24,969 bases of DNA from Candidatus Pacearchaeota archaeon (GTDB lineage Archaea; Nanobdellota; Nanobdellia; Pacearchaeales; GW2011-AR1). Of the stretch, positions 15,501-23,200 are shown one piece after another. The translations under genes and the position numbers were made by a program. Under the pieces are notes generated by a model that saw only the letters and a list, made by a program, of their open reading frames with translations, did no database searches and was not told where the DNA came from. The stretch's first letter is position 1. Every line of letters begins with the position of its first letter. The stretch spans positions 1 through 24,969 of the forward strand of contig JAGLIS010000026.1 of the NCBI GenBank assembly GCA_023142835.1, read 5' to 3'.

Positions 15501-16239
15501 AACAATCAACATCTGTTACAAATTTACAATTTCCCTCCGCAAGAACACAAGCTCCTTCAGTTTGATTAGCTGAAAGCATCAAACATTGAGCCTCATTAAC
15601 TTCCCCATCCCAATCTACAATCGAATCAACTCCTAATGCTCTACTCTCACTATCAATCCTACACTGTCCTTCAGTCTCAAAAATAGAATTCGTTCCAAGA
15701 ATACAACAACCCAATCTTGCCGCAGGAAGATTACAATTCGGATCTTCTATCCAACTTTTTGGACAATCCAACTTCAAAACATTTTTATCATAGATTCCCG
15801 CATCCTCGTCGTAACAACAACCCTTTCGACAAAATGATATTGCACTACACAAGGCTCCTTCTGCAAAGAGCGCTCCTTCAGAACAAACATCCGCCATAGC
15901 CGTTGCACACTTTTGTCCATCGACAGTCAATTCACAACATCCCGCACCAAGATAATTAGATGAAATATCAAAAACAGTTTTAGTAGTATTTTCTATTAAA
16001 ACAGAATCCCCAAATATTGTTTCATCAAATATTTCTGCAGAAACAAGAGGAATTATAGGTTCATTTAATTTTTCAAAAATAGATTTAACAAAAGATGATT
16101 TTTCATTCTCTGCAGAAGCATCAATAATTTCGTTGAACACTTCTTCCGACGCGCCGATGAAATAAGAAAACGCGAACAGCGAAGCTATCATTAAAATTAC
16201 TTCAAAACTTGCAACTACTTTTTTCTCATTCAATCTCAT
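12523..16239 (-). CDS. Giant modular Cys-rich/Ig-like surface protein (1238 aa), cassette B
   Basis: The ATG at 16239 overlaps the upstream stop as ATGA and directly precedes a hydrophobic segment (KKVVASFEVILMIASLFAFSY) that closely matches the start of the 776-residue protein. Residues about 90-600 form a cysteine-rich module paralogous to the 601-residue protein. Residues about 620-750 are a Gly/Ala/Ile-rich, strongly hydrophobic block with several possible membrane helices. Residues about 751-1238 match the C-terminal module of the 776-residue protein: a Cys cluster (ECKSWQPPVGGNDCGKC) then Ig-like repeats with DDTNPP, DKTAPV and DTSTPQ openings and Y(Y/V)(I/V)(K/R)C(R/M)D closings. It therefore combines both other large proteins in one chain. 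Function unknown; a surface adhesin or scaffold is inferred. Confidence 0.72.
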   Translation of the reverse strand: MRLNEKKVVASFEVILMIASLFAFSYFIGASEEVFNEIIDASAENEKSSFVKSIFEKLNEPIIPLVSAEIFDETIFGDSVLIENTTKTVFDISSNYLGAGCCELTVDGQKCATAMADVCSEGALFAEGALCSAISFCRKGCCYDEDAGIYDKNVLKLDCPKSWIEDPNCNLPAARLGCCILGTNSIFETEGQCRIDSESRALGVDSIVDWDGEVNEAQCLMLSANQTEGACVLAEGNCKFVTDVDCLNYGGEFNEGYLCTSSSLDTVCESTEETSCVDGKDGVYFVDSCGNYANVYDSSKLYDEGYWDKVVPLEDSCSSGNIGNANSKVCGNCNRFLGGICSSASDENFDVDFGGFYCKATSCVFEGETYLNGESWCVYDGKIGDGDDVVGSRHWKYVCSQGVVQIEPCADYRNQICIQTNVFDFEGEDVQFKNAACIANNWRECIDLNGKEDGLNLCGETLNCRVESVDISEYFKFDTCTPKYPGGFSFKDVRYQETAGNVCGMADQTCTVVYRPKTWGGCELVANGECLEEKFAQEMNDLCRSLGDCGGSANIEGVYSGNYMVGNSPTLGQGYISGLKALANPVEGQFAEVENYDKYLEAAGLLVNQDSVAEGDGNGGSITTIMNSIGAGFAGIGYAVGMVATGSIKVTLASLQWSAGGVAYKSLAVFSGAAIGAGIGMVAGAMLAKSLGLSSGGSLLMSIGGGLVGGAIGYGILSGGGILAISLGPIGIAILIIGIILMIASLFFGKDDCPPVTVTFECKSWQPPVGGNDCGKCNEDSLKPCSKYRCRSLGASCELVNVGSDSELCIDRGRDDTNPPRIEPQLGTISPDEKYSDISEKGFSMTSLQGDCISAYSSIVFGITTDEPAQCRFDLVEGEFEELSFDLGGNYYSYNHTTTFMLPDPSHGQSQGGNWTGDLTFYVKCRDTNGHENPGFYTVDMCVREGEDKTAPVIRRVNPADGSIVNFGTSSENLTIITNELSTCKWDVADVDYSLMINSMNCNDVLTLPSSPAGYVCSGELPIINSTSKYYIRCMDQPWLNSTEDRNANTQSYVYTLRKPEKKIEIDGIEPSEDFEVNTEMTTIELEIQTSGGGEFHSCSYSFSGYENMIEMFETGTERVHVQQLNRPSGTNKIYVECYDETGDSVQGSTNFKIIQDTSTPQVARFWQVGSTLYIVTTEDAECVYGITSCNYAWDNGTFMGTSKTHTISATAGKIYYIKCRDDFGNVPSDCSIQVQVT

Positions 16240-17000
16240 ATTCCTGGTGCAAACGCGCAACTCCTTACCGCAAATTTAAATTCCATTCCAGACTTCCGGT
16301 CAACCAAAATATAAATCTTACTATCGCTGTAATCAATTCTTTTAATATCATAATTCGGATACAAAAGCATGTAACCATTATATTCAAAATGACAATACTC
16401 CGATTCAGAATTTACAATATCACGTGCAATTTTAATCAACTCATAAAGTGGAGATAAAATCTTCGTATCAAAATTTTCAAAATTTTGTGAGGATTCACCT
16501 CGAACCAAATCTATCTTCTTCTTCAAATTTATCTCGACGCTACCAGGCAACAAATCTATCGAATAATTCGCCGAACCCCCAGAAACATCAAAACCCCTAC
16601 CTTCAAAATCTTCCCTCATAGAATTAAAACAATCTTGAACTGCAACTTTTGTGTCTTCCTCAATTTCCTCTTCAACTAAAGATTCTAGCATTGGATGAAT
16701 ATTATAACAACCTTGATAATAATCAGCCTGATAACACAAATAATTATATTCACTTCCCTTATACATTATAGCCTGACTCGGAGACCTTTGACCTCCATTC
16801 GCCAACATTTTCCAAACAGATTTCTCGACGGCATCCTTTACACATTTCTCCACAATTTGATTAGGATCTACATCCGTAGGAGCATAAATTTTATTCCCTC
16901 CCATAAAAAAAATCGCACCTATTATCGCAACAACAATCACAATAGCAACAACAATAAAAATCGTCACCTGTCCTTTCTTACTTATCACACCCATACTCAT
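16236..17000 (-). CDS. KGQVTIF pilin-like protein (254 aa), first gene of cassette B
   Basis: The start at 17000 (MSMGVISKKGQVTIF) is preferred because a longer frame to 17039 would use a TTG and run through the TATA box. A second ATG two codons later is also possible. The K-K-G-Q site is followed by a hydrophobic helix (VTIFIVVAIVIVVAIIGAIFF), giving a class III pilin-like signal. The exterior domain of about 225 residues has seven to eight cysteines (YLCYQADYYQGC, DCF, ESEYCHF, RSCAF), more than its paralogue at 11737-12471. Its stop overlaps the start of the giant surface protein, so the two are co-translated. Probably an anchor or filament partner for that protein. Confidence 0.7.
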   Translation of the reverse strand: MSMGVISKKGQVTIFIVVAIVIVVAIIGAIFFMGGNKIYAPTDVDPNQIVEKCVKDAVEKSVWKMLANGGQRSPSQAIMYKGSEYNYLCYQADYYQGCYNIHPMLESLVEEEIEEDTKVAVQDCFNSMREDFEGRGFDVSGGSANYSIDLLPGSVEINLKKKIDLVRGESSQNFENFDTKILSPLYELIKIARDIVNSESEYCHFEYNGYMLLYPNYDIKRIDYSDSKIYILVDRKSGMEFKFAVRSCAFAPGI

Positions 17001-17020
17001 ACAATAACCATAAAAAAATT

Positions 17021-17030
17021 CCTTATATAC
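17021..17030 (-). promoter_or_regulatory. TATA box of cassette B
   Basis: GTATATAAGG on the minus strand is centred about 26 nt before the ATG at 17000, indicating a leaderless transcript and supporting that start codon. It does not carry the AGAATTTATAAATAAG motif of the other two surface promoters. Confidence 0.5.
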
Positions 17031-17163
17031 TTTGTGCAATTACAGGAATATTTTCTTTTATCCATATTTTCCAAAACAGACTAATTATTTTATTATTTTA
17101 TTAAAGATACAAATTGATTTACTATAATTATAACAGACGATTCAGAATCTCACAACAATTAAA

Positions 17164-17448
17164 TTACTTAATACTCCAGAACTTCCACTCGTGAGGCTCA
17201 TCCACACCCCATATTCTCATATGTAAAAAATCATCGAGGTCACTTACGAAATGTCCTACCCCAAAAGATAAAGATAACATTCCAATCCAATTATGGATAT
17301 AAATAATTCCGACAACAATTAAGACTAAACCATATATCCAATGATGCGGGGCGTTTAAATGACCTCCATATTTATCTCCAAATCTTCCTATCGCAAAACC
17401 AACGAACGTACCAATTAGACTAATAGTGATAATAAGTAATATATTCAT
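17164..17448 (-). CDS. Small three-helix membrane protein with His/Asp motif
   Basis: The protein has 94 residues and three predicted membrane helices: about 2-22, 37-52 and 55-72. Polar residues cluster at one side: GGHLNAPHHWIYG before helix 2 and GHFVSDLDDFLHMR after helix 3, followed by VDEPHEWKFW. The spacing of histidines and aspartates suggests a metal site at the membrane face, but I do not recognise the family. A TATA-like TTTTTAAAG near 17471-17478 is about 26 nt ahead of the ATG, fitting a leaderless start. It lies downstream of cassette B's divergent-free upstream region and after the repeat-rich gap behind PCNA. Function unknown. Confidence 0.55.
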   Translation of the reverse strand: MNILLIITISLIGTFVGFAIGRFGDKYGGHLNAPHHWIYGLVLIVVGIIYIHNWIGMLSLSFGVGHFVSDLDDFLHMRIWGVDEPHEWKFWSIK

Positions 17449-17536
17449 AGGACTGGATTAATATTAAATCTTTAAAAACTTTATGAAATGTTCTGAGTAA
17501 TATTTTATATAACACAATCCAAATCCCGTAGCCAAG

Positions 17537-17580
17537 CCCTTCCCCAGTTTCCCTTCTCCTCTCCCCTTATTCCTTTCCCC
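17537..17580 (-). repeat. G-rich purine tract with five G-runs (possible G-quadruplex)
   Basis: On the plus strand this 44-base stretch is all pyrimidine except two A residues. On the minus strand it holds runs of GGGG, GGGG, GGG, GGGG and GGG separated by 10, 9, 5 and 2 bases, which could form a G-quadruplex in RNA or DNA. It lies in the 325-bp gap (17449-17773) that contains no gene and abuts the first long inverted repeat. Confidence 0.5.
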
Positions 17581-17648
17581 GCAAATAAAATTTTTAGGTT
17601 TAGGTGTCCATTTCCGATGGACAAAACCGTCAAGAAAATTTTATTTGC
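17581..17648. repeat. 68-bp inverted repeat with 14-bp perfect arms
   Basis: GCAAATAAAATTTT (17581-17594) and AAAATTTTATTTGC (17635-17648) are perfect inverted copies. Nested inside are GGTTT/AAACC (17597-17601 and 17624-17628) and GTCCAT/ATGGAC with loop TTCCG (17606-17622), so the whole unit can fold as one long hairpin. No flanking target duplication is visible, so a transposon end is not demonstrated. It is not followed by a U-run on the minus strand. Confidence 0.7.
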
Positions 17649-17656
17649 ACTAAATA

Positions 17657-17732
17657 CGATATTTAAAATTCATTTTTCACACAAGGTTTTTGTGCAACAA
17701 AAACCAGATAAAAAATAAATTTTAAATCATCG
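17657..17732. repeat. 76-bp inverted repeat with nested 9-bp hairpin
   Basis: ATTTAAAATTCATTTTT (17661-17677) and AAAAATAAATTTTAAAT (17711-17727) pair at 16 of 17 positions, the exception being a G-U wobble on the minus-strand RNA. Four more pairs (CGAT/ATCG) extend the outer end past a one-base bulge. Inside, GGTTTTTGT and ACAAAAACC form a perfect 9-bp stem with a 3-nt loop (17685-17705). Confidence 0.7.
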
Positions 17733-17755
17733 CAATCTAAAGGAAGGTACAGCGA

Positions 17756-17771
17756 GGAAACCTAGGTTTCC
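17756..17771. repeat. 16-bp perfect palindrome just after the PCNA stop
   Basis: GGAAACCTAGGTTTCC is self-complementary and begins 2 bases beyond the PCNA stop codon. As RNA it forms a 6-bp hairpin with a CTAG loop. No U-run follows directly, so it may be an RNA 3'-end stabiliser or a protein-binding site rather than a terminator. Confidence 0.6.
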
Positions 17772-17773
17772 CG

Positions 17774-18493
17774 CTAATTTTCTACCCGAGGTGCCAACAC
17801 AAAACCAATACCCATCTTCTCTCCAGGAAAGTCCAATCTTAAAGGATAATCGCTAGAAAAATTAACAACTACCTTGTCAGAGATTTTTATCGCCTTAATG
17901 AATTTCATCATATATTCCAAAGAATATTTCGACCTTCCAATCCCAGAAATCTCTGCCTCATCTCCAGAAAATTCTGTCCTAGCTGAATTCAAATTTCCAG
18001 AACCTTCTACCATAAAAAACTTCTCACCAACAATCAAAGCACAAGAATCCGCAACAATACTGGAATCCTCAATAGCTTGTGAAAAACTCGATGAATCCAT
18101 TTCAACCTTACACGCAAAATTCAAATCAGGCACATCTTTATCATCACTTTCAATATTAATTAAAGCTAAATTAAAAACCCTCTTCACCTTATCAAAAATA
18201 GAAATCTTCAACCGATTATCCTCTCCTTCAAAAACAACACTCGAAGACGTCGAAGCTCTCTTCAAAATTTTTTTCAAATCTTCAAGATTAACACCCCAAA
18301 CCTCATTTCCCGCATCATATTGTGAAAAATTTTCCTTAGGCAATTTAAAAATAACAAGTGCAACATTAGCTGGATCAACCGCAACAATCGACAATCCGTC
18401 CTCAAGCAACTTAATCCGCACCTCAGAAACCAACTCAGAAACTATCCTAATCGCCTCACTCAACAACTTAGGATTATCTAATTTCAATATCAT
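17774..18493 (-). CDS. pcn: PCNA, archaeal sliding clamp
   Basis: The 239-residue protein has the usual size of an archaeal PCNA subunit. The N-terminal domain shows LLSEAIRIVSELVSEVRIKLLEDGLSIVAVDPANVALV, the classic clamp phrase around the 'D-x-x-x-V-A-x-V-D-P-A-(N/H)-V' motif. The second domain has FACKVEMDSSSFSQAIEDSSIVADS, and the C-terminus ends YPLRLDF..MGIGFVLAPRVEN, matching the final clamp strands and the 'APR-(V/I)-E' ending. It encircles DNA as a ring and tethers polymerase B/D, ligase and FEN1. ATG at 18493 is chosen over an upstream TTG because the TATA box lies 27-28 nt ahead, giving a leaderless message. It is divergent from the primase gene, 81 nt apart. Confidence 0.92.
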   Translation of the reverse strand: MILKLDNPKLLSEAIRIVSELVSEVRIKLLEDGLSIVAVDPANVALVIFKLPKENFSQYDAGNEVWGVNLEDLKKILKRASTSSSVVFEGEDNRLKISIFDKVKRVFNLALINIESDDKDVPDLNFACKVEMDSSSFSQAIEDSSIVADSCALIVGEKFFMVEGSGNLNSARTEFSGDEAEISGIGRSKYSLEYMMKFIKAIKISDKVVVNFSSDYPLRLDFPGEKMGIGFVLAPRVEN

Positions 18494-18516
18494 GGTAGAG
18501 AAAATCAAAATCCTTA

Positions 18517-18524
18517 TTTAAAGA
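18517..18524 (-). promoter_or_regulatory. TATA box of the PCNA gene
   Basis: TTTAAATA on the minus strand is centred 27-28 nt before the ATG at 18493, so transcription should begin at the start codon. The primase promoter (TTTATTA, about 18549-18555) lies in the same 81-nt gap facing the other way, 26 nt from the second of two adjacent ATG codons. Confidence 0.55.
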
Positions 18525-18574
18525 TTGTTGCACTCAAACAACACATCCTTTATTAACAAAATACCCTATAATAA

Positions 18575-20176
18575 ATGATGAATAATTTTCAAAAAGAACC
18601 CCTAAAAAAAGTCCAAGTAACTGCTTTATCTTACTACGCACGAAAAGACATTCAGCAAGCAATGTTTGAATTTTGCAAACATCGAGAAACTGTAGCCAAT
18701 CACAACAATAAATTCTTCGCCAAACGCCCAGACACATTCGACTACCCCTCCGACATTCTAAACCAAGCCAGACAAGGAGCAACGTCTTTCCACTGTTCCG
18801 AAGAAATCTGGGAAAACCCCCTAGACATCGACACTGACATGACCCCCGAACAATACAATAAAATCAAAATCGGGTGGGACCTCCTCATAGATATCGACTC
18901 CCCATTTCTAGATTACGGAAAAATTGCCGCGAAACTCTTAATCGCAGAACTCGAAAAACACGGCATCAAAAACTATGGAATAAAATTTTCAGGTTCCAAA
19001 GGTTTCCATATCATAGTCCCATTCAAGGCATTCCCTAAATCGGTAGATGACAATTTAACAAAAGATCAATTCCCTGAATGGCCGAGAGCAATTGCCCAAT
19101 ATCTTTTCAAAAGAATACGAACTCCAATGAATGAAGAAATACTAAAATTATCTAGTCGTGAAAAATTAAAAGAACAAGGAGAGCTAATCTCCGAACACCT
19201 CTGTCCGAAATGTAATCAACCAACAAAAACAAAATCAATCGGAAAATACATTTGCCCAGATATTAAATGTAAAACCGAAGTAGAGTCCATGGTATCTAAC
19301 CGAAAAGATATGGTATGTCCTTCTTGCAACGGCAAAATGAAAAGAGTATCACAAAGAGAAGTTCAATACTGCGAAATCTGTAAAATAAATACTGCAAAAC
19401 TTGAGACCACGAGTACATTTGGAGGAGTCCAACAACAGAACACACAACAAAAATTCAAAGAAGAAATAACAATAAAATCAACCGAAGACTCCGTAGATAT
19501 AATTCTAGTTTCACCACGACACCTCTTCAGAGCCCCCTACTCCCTCCATGAAAAAACTGCATTCGCCTCAATAGTCCTCGATAAAAATCAAATTGAAACA
19601 TTCAAACCCACAGATGCAGACCCCCTTAAAATAAAAACACCAAAATCCTTCATGCCAAATTCAGAGGAAGGAGAGGCAAAGGAATTATTACTCCGAGCAA
19701 TAGAAGAAGCTAATGAAAACCAACCAGAAGAAAAAGTAAAAAAATACGAAGGCGCATCGATAGACCTAAAGGGTTTGAAAATCACCGAGGAAATGTACCC
19801 TCCAATTATAAAAAAACTTTTATTAGGAATTAAAGATGATGGTAGAAAAAGGGCGTTGTCTTTGATACTTTCTTTCTTTACAAGTTTAGAATTTCCTCAA
19901 GATTTCATAGAAGAAAAAATCGAAAAATGGAATAAAAAAAATCATCAGCCATTAAAACAAGGTTACATTAAATCGCAAATATTATGGTATCTCAAAAATA
20001 AACGCCTACCTCCAAACTATGATAAACCAATCTACAAAGAATTCGGAATACGAAATCCTCCCGAGCCTGGCATGAAAAATCCAATCAACTATACACTTAA
20101 ACGGGCAATGCAAGCTCAAAGAAAACCTCACAAAAAATTATCTCATAAGGAAGGTAAGAGTAGTTCGGAGATTTAG
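18575..20176 (+). CDS. priS: DNA primase small subunit with PriL-like C-terminal domain
   Basis: This 533-residue protein is longer than ordinary PriS (about 330-400). The catalytic AEP core shows WDLLIDIDSP (metal ligands D106, D108), SGSKGFH (139-145, the nucleotide-binding SxH-type motif) and the late SPRHLFRAPYSLHEKT (313-327). Between them is an insertion with two four-cysteine zinc motifs: C210, C213, C227, C232 and C248, C251, C266, C269. Residues about 405-510 (YPPIIKKLLLGIKDDGRKRAL ... LPPNYDKP ... GMKNPINYTL) match the pattern of the PriL C-terminal domain, but none of the four Fe-S cysteines is present. It makes RNA/DNA primers for replication. A fused PriS-PriL layout is known from Nanoarchaeum. 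Divergent from PCNA; two adjacent ATG codons leave the start uncertain by one codon. Confidence 0.88.
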   Translation: MMNNFQKEPLKKVQVTALSYYARKDIQQAMFEFCKHRETVANHNNKFFAKRPDTFDYPSDILNQARQGATSFHCSEEIWENPLDIDTDMTPEQYNKIKIGWDLLIDIDSPFLDYGKIAAKLLIAELEKHGIKNYGIKFSGSKGFHIIVPFKAFPKSVDDNLTKDQFPEWPRAIAQYLFKRIRTPMNEEILKLSSREKLKEQGELISEHLCPKCNQPTKTKSIGKYICPDIKCKTEVESMVSNRKDMVCPSCNGKMKRVSQREVQYCEICKINTAKLETTSTFGGVQQQNTQQKFKEEITIKSTEDSVDIILVSPRHLFRAPYSLHEKTAFASIVLDKNQIETFKPTDADPLKIKTPKSFMPNSEEGEAKELLLRAIEEANENQPEEKVKKYEGASIDLKGLKITEEMYPPIIKKLLLGIKDDGRKRALSLILSFFTSLEFPQDFIEEKIEKWNKKNHQPLKQGYIKSQILWYLKNKRLPPNYDKPIYKEFGIRNPPEPGMKNPINYTLKRAMQAQRKPHKKLSHKEGKSSSEI

Positions 20177-20232
20177 AATTTTTTAATTTGAAAGGAATAT
20201 CCTTAGAGTTTTATTTCGTAAAATGAATTTTA

Positions 20233-23200
20233 TTATGATTGTTTTAATTTTGACATTTTGAACTTTCCTTTTTCTTCTACAACGAGATTTTTTCTTACTA
20301 AATGTTTCAAGGCCTCATCTATCTTTGCTTTGATTTTATCACCCGTTCTATGATTGTGAAAAATCTCTTTAGCTACGTCCGCTACAAGCGTATCCTTTGT
20401 TGCACTAAATGTATTCTTAAGAATATTATATATTGCTCCAGCAAGTTCTTCTTTTGGAATTGAAATAAAAGGTCTTTGTTCTTCCCTTGATATTCTCACA
20501 TCATAAATATCTTGTATTTTATCTATTGCAATAGTTTCTTTATTGGTGAATAGATTCATCTCATGACTTAATTCTCTAACTAAATAGTCACATTGTTCTG
20601 TTATTCGTTTGCCAAGTTTTTGTATCCCAAATGATGAGATGATTCTTTTGTATAAGTATTCTCTTTCAACAGGAGATTCTACTTCTAAAATTTGAACCAT
20701 CTTTTTCTTAATAGTATCCTCATATATATCAAAAAAGTTGTCTGCTCTTCTTATTGATAATTCTGCGACTTCATAATGTTCATATGTGTCCTTGAGGTTT
20801 TCCTCTTCAAAGTCCTTTATGCTTTCAACTTCTTCAAATTTTTCGGGAACTATATTTTTAGTTATTGCTTTCTTTCGAGATAGATTCTTTACTTTTTCTT
20901 TAATTAGTTCAATCTCATATTCTCTATTATTTAACCAGTCATCAGACCATATTCTATGAATATCCCAGCCCAGCCCTTCGAGAACTTGTTGTCTTACTTT
21001 GTCTCTATCTCTTGCAAATCTTGATGAATGATATTGTGCCCCATCACATTCTACACCCAAAATATAATCTCCTTTATTTTTTGGATGTTTTATCGCTAAA
21101 TCTATTCTGTATCCTGAACATCCAACTTGACCTACTACATCAAATCCTTCTTTTTTAAGAACGCCATATACTGATTCTTCAAATGGGGAGTCAAATTCTG
21201 AATGTTCAGTTGCTTCAGTAAATAATTCAAAGTCTTTATCTTTTGCATATCTAAGATATGCTTTTAAATATTTTGGACCATCACTATTTAATTTTGTATC
21301 ATCAAGTTCTTTAGGATCTATTGATGAAACCACAATAGTTTTATATCTTGACCTTGTGACTGCTACATTGAGACGTTTATATCCACCTTCTTTATTCATA
21401 GGTCCAAAGTTATAACTTAAACTTCCTTTCGAGTCTTTACCATAACCTATACTTAAAATAATAATATCTCTTTCATCTCCTTGAACAGTTTCAAGGTTTT
21501 TAATAAATAAGTCTTCGGAATGAGAATCTATTTCTCCGTTTATATCTATGTTTGCCACTACAAACGCTTCTCTAATTGCATTTTCTTGAGCCATACTAAA
21601 CGCAATAATACCTACTGATTTTTGAGGATGATTCTTTTTTACTTCTTTGTAGACTTTTACAATTTCTTTAGCTTCATCTCTGTTCTTTCGAGATTTACCC
21701 CTATCATAAACTCCATTTTTTACATATCTAAAATCCAGACCTGCTCCATCTGATTCTTTAGCATTAGGAAATGTAATCAATCTATTTTCGTAGAAATATC
21801 TATTAGAAAATGCTATGAGATGTTCATTTTTACTTCTATAATGCCATAGTAAAGGTTTTGTTCTAAATCTCGTGCCACATTCTGATAAAAAGCTTTCTAA
21901 ATCTTCAATCTCTTCTTCTACATCTTCATCATCTCTACTCATAAAAAAAGATGTTGGTGGTAATTGTTGAGTGTCCCCAACGACAATTGCTTGATTTGCT
22001 CGCAATAAACAAGGGACAGCATCCTCAGGCATAATTTGTGATGCTTCATCAAATATAACTACATCAAACTTCATACTTGAAGGATTGGTATATTGACTAA
22101 CTGAAAGAGGACTCATCATAAAACAAGGCTTAAGAGTAAAAACAAGATTAGGTATTGCTTCAAGTAAATCTCTTATTGGTTTAAGTCTTCTTTTCTTTTC
22201 AGCTTCTCGTTTTAAAACTGAAACTTCATTTATGCCATTACTTCTATAATTGAATGTTGGTTGGTCTTGTTCAATAGAGTCCATTATTTTAAATCTTTGA
22301 ATATCTCTAACTTCTATATCAAGATTTCTAAACTGATCAATCTCAGATTTTGGTGCTTGAATAGATTCATTAAAAATTATTTTATCAAGTAACTGAATAA
22401 AATATGATTTAAGAAACACCTCTTTAAGATTATATTTTGGTCCAATTTCAAAGTATTTATATGTAAACTCTTGAATTTCTTTTGTTAATCCTGAAAATTC
22501 GTGTTTAAAAATAAGAATAGTATCAATTTTGCTTTTCTGCTCTAATAATTGAGATATATACTTCTGAATAACTGACAATTCTTTTTTATTATTAAATATA
22601 TCAATATCAAAGAACTCCTGAATTCCTTGAACTAATTTAATAAATTGTTGAACTTCATTTAGAAGTGATTCATTTTCAAAAAAATATTTAATGACATTAA
22701 ATTGATTCTCCTCGTTTAAATTCTTAGACCATTTAAAGAATCCTTCTAATGATTCAGTATATTCTTTTAATTTCGTTAAATTAGAAATATTAGAATTTTC
22801 TCCAATAGATTTAATCAATTGAGGATATGAATCGCATTGTTTTTTATGTAATTTTAAACTATTATCTAATTCTTCTTTAATGTTGAATATATGTATCCAA
22901 TCTTTATGCTTCAATTCTCCTTTAGCATATTTTTGTAATTCGAATTTTATTTCCTTATATTCTTTATTAAATAATCTACCTAGAACATTAGTATTTTCAA
23001 AGATTTCTTTGAATTTTTTAATATTAATTTCTAAAAAATCTTCTTTTACTTGTTTCTTTAATGAATTTAATGATTCATCAATAGATGTTTGTGTTTCAAA
23101 CAATTTTTTAATTAAATTTTGATAATCATAAAAATCTTTACTACATAAGTATTCTGGAACTTTATGTATTTTTTTAAATTCATTATGTTGTTTAGAAAAC

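Noticed and set aside
17581..17648. Miniature transposon with 14-bp terminal inverted repeats
   Set aside because: No target-site duplication flanks it and there is no second copy in the window; it is kept as an inverted repeat only.
17874..18521. Plus-strand frame of 215 codons opposite PCNA
   Set aside because: PCNA is certain on the minus strand; the reverse frame has shadow composition and no matching promoter.
20177..20232. Bidirectional terminator between primase and helicase
   Set aside because: Only a weak 5-bp inverted repeat (AAGGA-ATA-TCCTT) and scattered T/A runs are present; not enough to call.
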